From assembly GCF_000281045.1 (NCBI RefSeq), contig NW_008246092.1, forward strand, positions 146,853 through 210,852: 64,000 bases of DNA, in the 5' to 3' direction. How positions within the stretch are numbered: position 1 is the stretch's first letter; the number at the start of each line of letters is the position of its first letter. Positions 63,415 to 64,000 of this stretch are shown here, piece by piece. The stretch is from Saprolegnia diclina VS20. Lineage: Eukaryota; Oomycota; Saprolegniomycetes; Saprolegniales; Saprolegniaceae. Position numbers and translations under genes: made by a program. The notes beneath the pieces were generated by a model. That model saw nothing but the letters and a program-made list of their open reading frames with translations. It ran no database searches and was not told the origin of the DNA.

Positions 63415-64000
63415 TGTGGGTGCTGCTGACGAAGTTCGAATATGACGGGAAAGGGACTTACTTGTTGAAGCCTTGCTGAGTTCTTGAAGCGGCGATTGGT
63501 CCAACGGTGAGTACAACGCCGCGGCGGACGAATCACGACCGCGCGCGAGATAGGCGATCGAGAAACGCATCACGTCGTTGGCAGCGTATCTTGGCGCCGA
63601 GCAGCCACTCAAGTCGGCTGCAATGCATTTACGTGTACATGCACCCACGTGCTCGCCTTGGGTGGCAAGAATGGTGTCTTTCTAATCTTCGAGACGGAAT
63701 GGACACCGACCGTCCGACACTGCGCTGAGGTCCGACTTGGGTGTGCGAGGGAAGGGGAAACTTGCGATTTCAGGAGGTAGAGATGGAGCGTGCGGCGATC
63801 TTGAATACAAGTTGGGGCGTTGCAGGGTCAATGGGCGTGAAGGGACGAGGTGAAACGTCGTACCTTGCATGCAGCGGCTCCGTTGAGGTTGTCTCCGTGG
63901 GTGGGTGCGCGTGGCGTTCGCGTTGGCTGCACAAAGTCCGGTATTCTTGCTGCTCGGAATTATTGAGGCGTGGATGACGTGCACGCTGTGAGAGCCGCTC
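63415..64000. other. promoter region of the dehydrogenase gene and window end
   Basis: ATTGG at 63495-63499 lies 81 bp upstream of the dehydrogenase ATG. The rest has only short frames; a 100-codon minus-strand frame (63682-63984) is Ser/Pro-rich and unconvincing. Confidence 0.4.

Overview
This window reads as nuclear DNA of an oomycete, most likely a saprolegnian (Aphanomyces, Achlya or Saprolegnia type). The reasons are compact GC-rich genes on both strands, canonical GT-AG introns almost all 39-65 nt long, very short spacers, a flagellar IFT54-like gene in an otherwise fungus-like gene content, and families common in these organisms (kinesin-like, IQ-motif, ankyrin and pepsin-like proteins). 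The assignment is inferred from content; no marker fixes the species. There is one assembly gap (38786-38944).

Layout. 1-2.5 kb is a repeat patch: a large inverted repeat around a decayed LINE reverse-transcriptase fragment, a broken MCM7 fragment and a 671-bp MITE. 2.7-9.4 kb: kinesin-like protein, MYND-finger protein, IQ-motif/helical-repeat protein and Mediator subunit MED20. 9.9-16.6 kb: WRKY-GCM1-type zinc-finger protein, S10 serine carboxypeptidase, RecQ helicase and a SAM-TIR protein. 17-21.8 kb: small acidic protein, TATDN1-type nuclease, a block of duplicated gene remnants and a hAT-transposase-derived gene. 22-34.3 kb: three IQ/coiled-coil genes around a branched-chain aminotransferase, including a giant Trp-rich (Sfi1-like) protein with a GAF domain. 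35-41 kb: a gene-poor AT-richer zone with three paralogous ankyrin genes and tRNA-like remnants. 41.8-49.7 kb: an IFT54-like protein with EF-hands and a very large chromodomain helicase. 50-58.5 kb: Sel1/TPR protein, two tandem membrane-anchored aspartic proteases and a glycerol-3-phosphate acyltransferase. 59-63.4 kb: two more ankyrin paralogues and a zinc alcohol dehydrogenase.

Most genes are broken by many tiny introns, so single reading frames are short; exon joins were worked out by eye from GT..AG borders, phase and protein family continuity. CCAAT boxes (often written ATTGG) recur 45-280 bp upstream of many start codons.

The items most worth attention are: (i) a chromodomain helicase that appears to carry PDZ-like, AP2-like and QLQ domains at its N terminus and PHD plus extended-PHD fingers at its C terminus; (ii) five small ankyrin proteins, four of which end in a CaaQ prenylation-like box; (iii) a SAM-TIR protein retaining a candidate NADase glutamate; (iv) a giant Sfi1-like/GAF protein and an IFT54-like/EF-hand fusion, which with several IQ proteins suggest basal-body or flagellar functions; and (v) a kinesin-like protein with degraded switch motifs.
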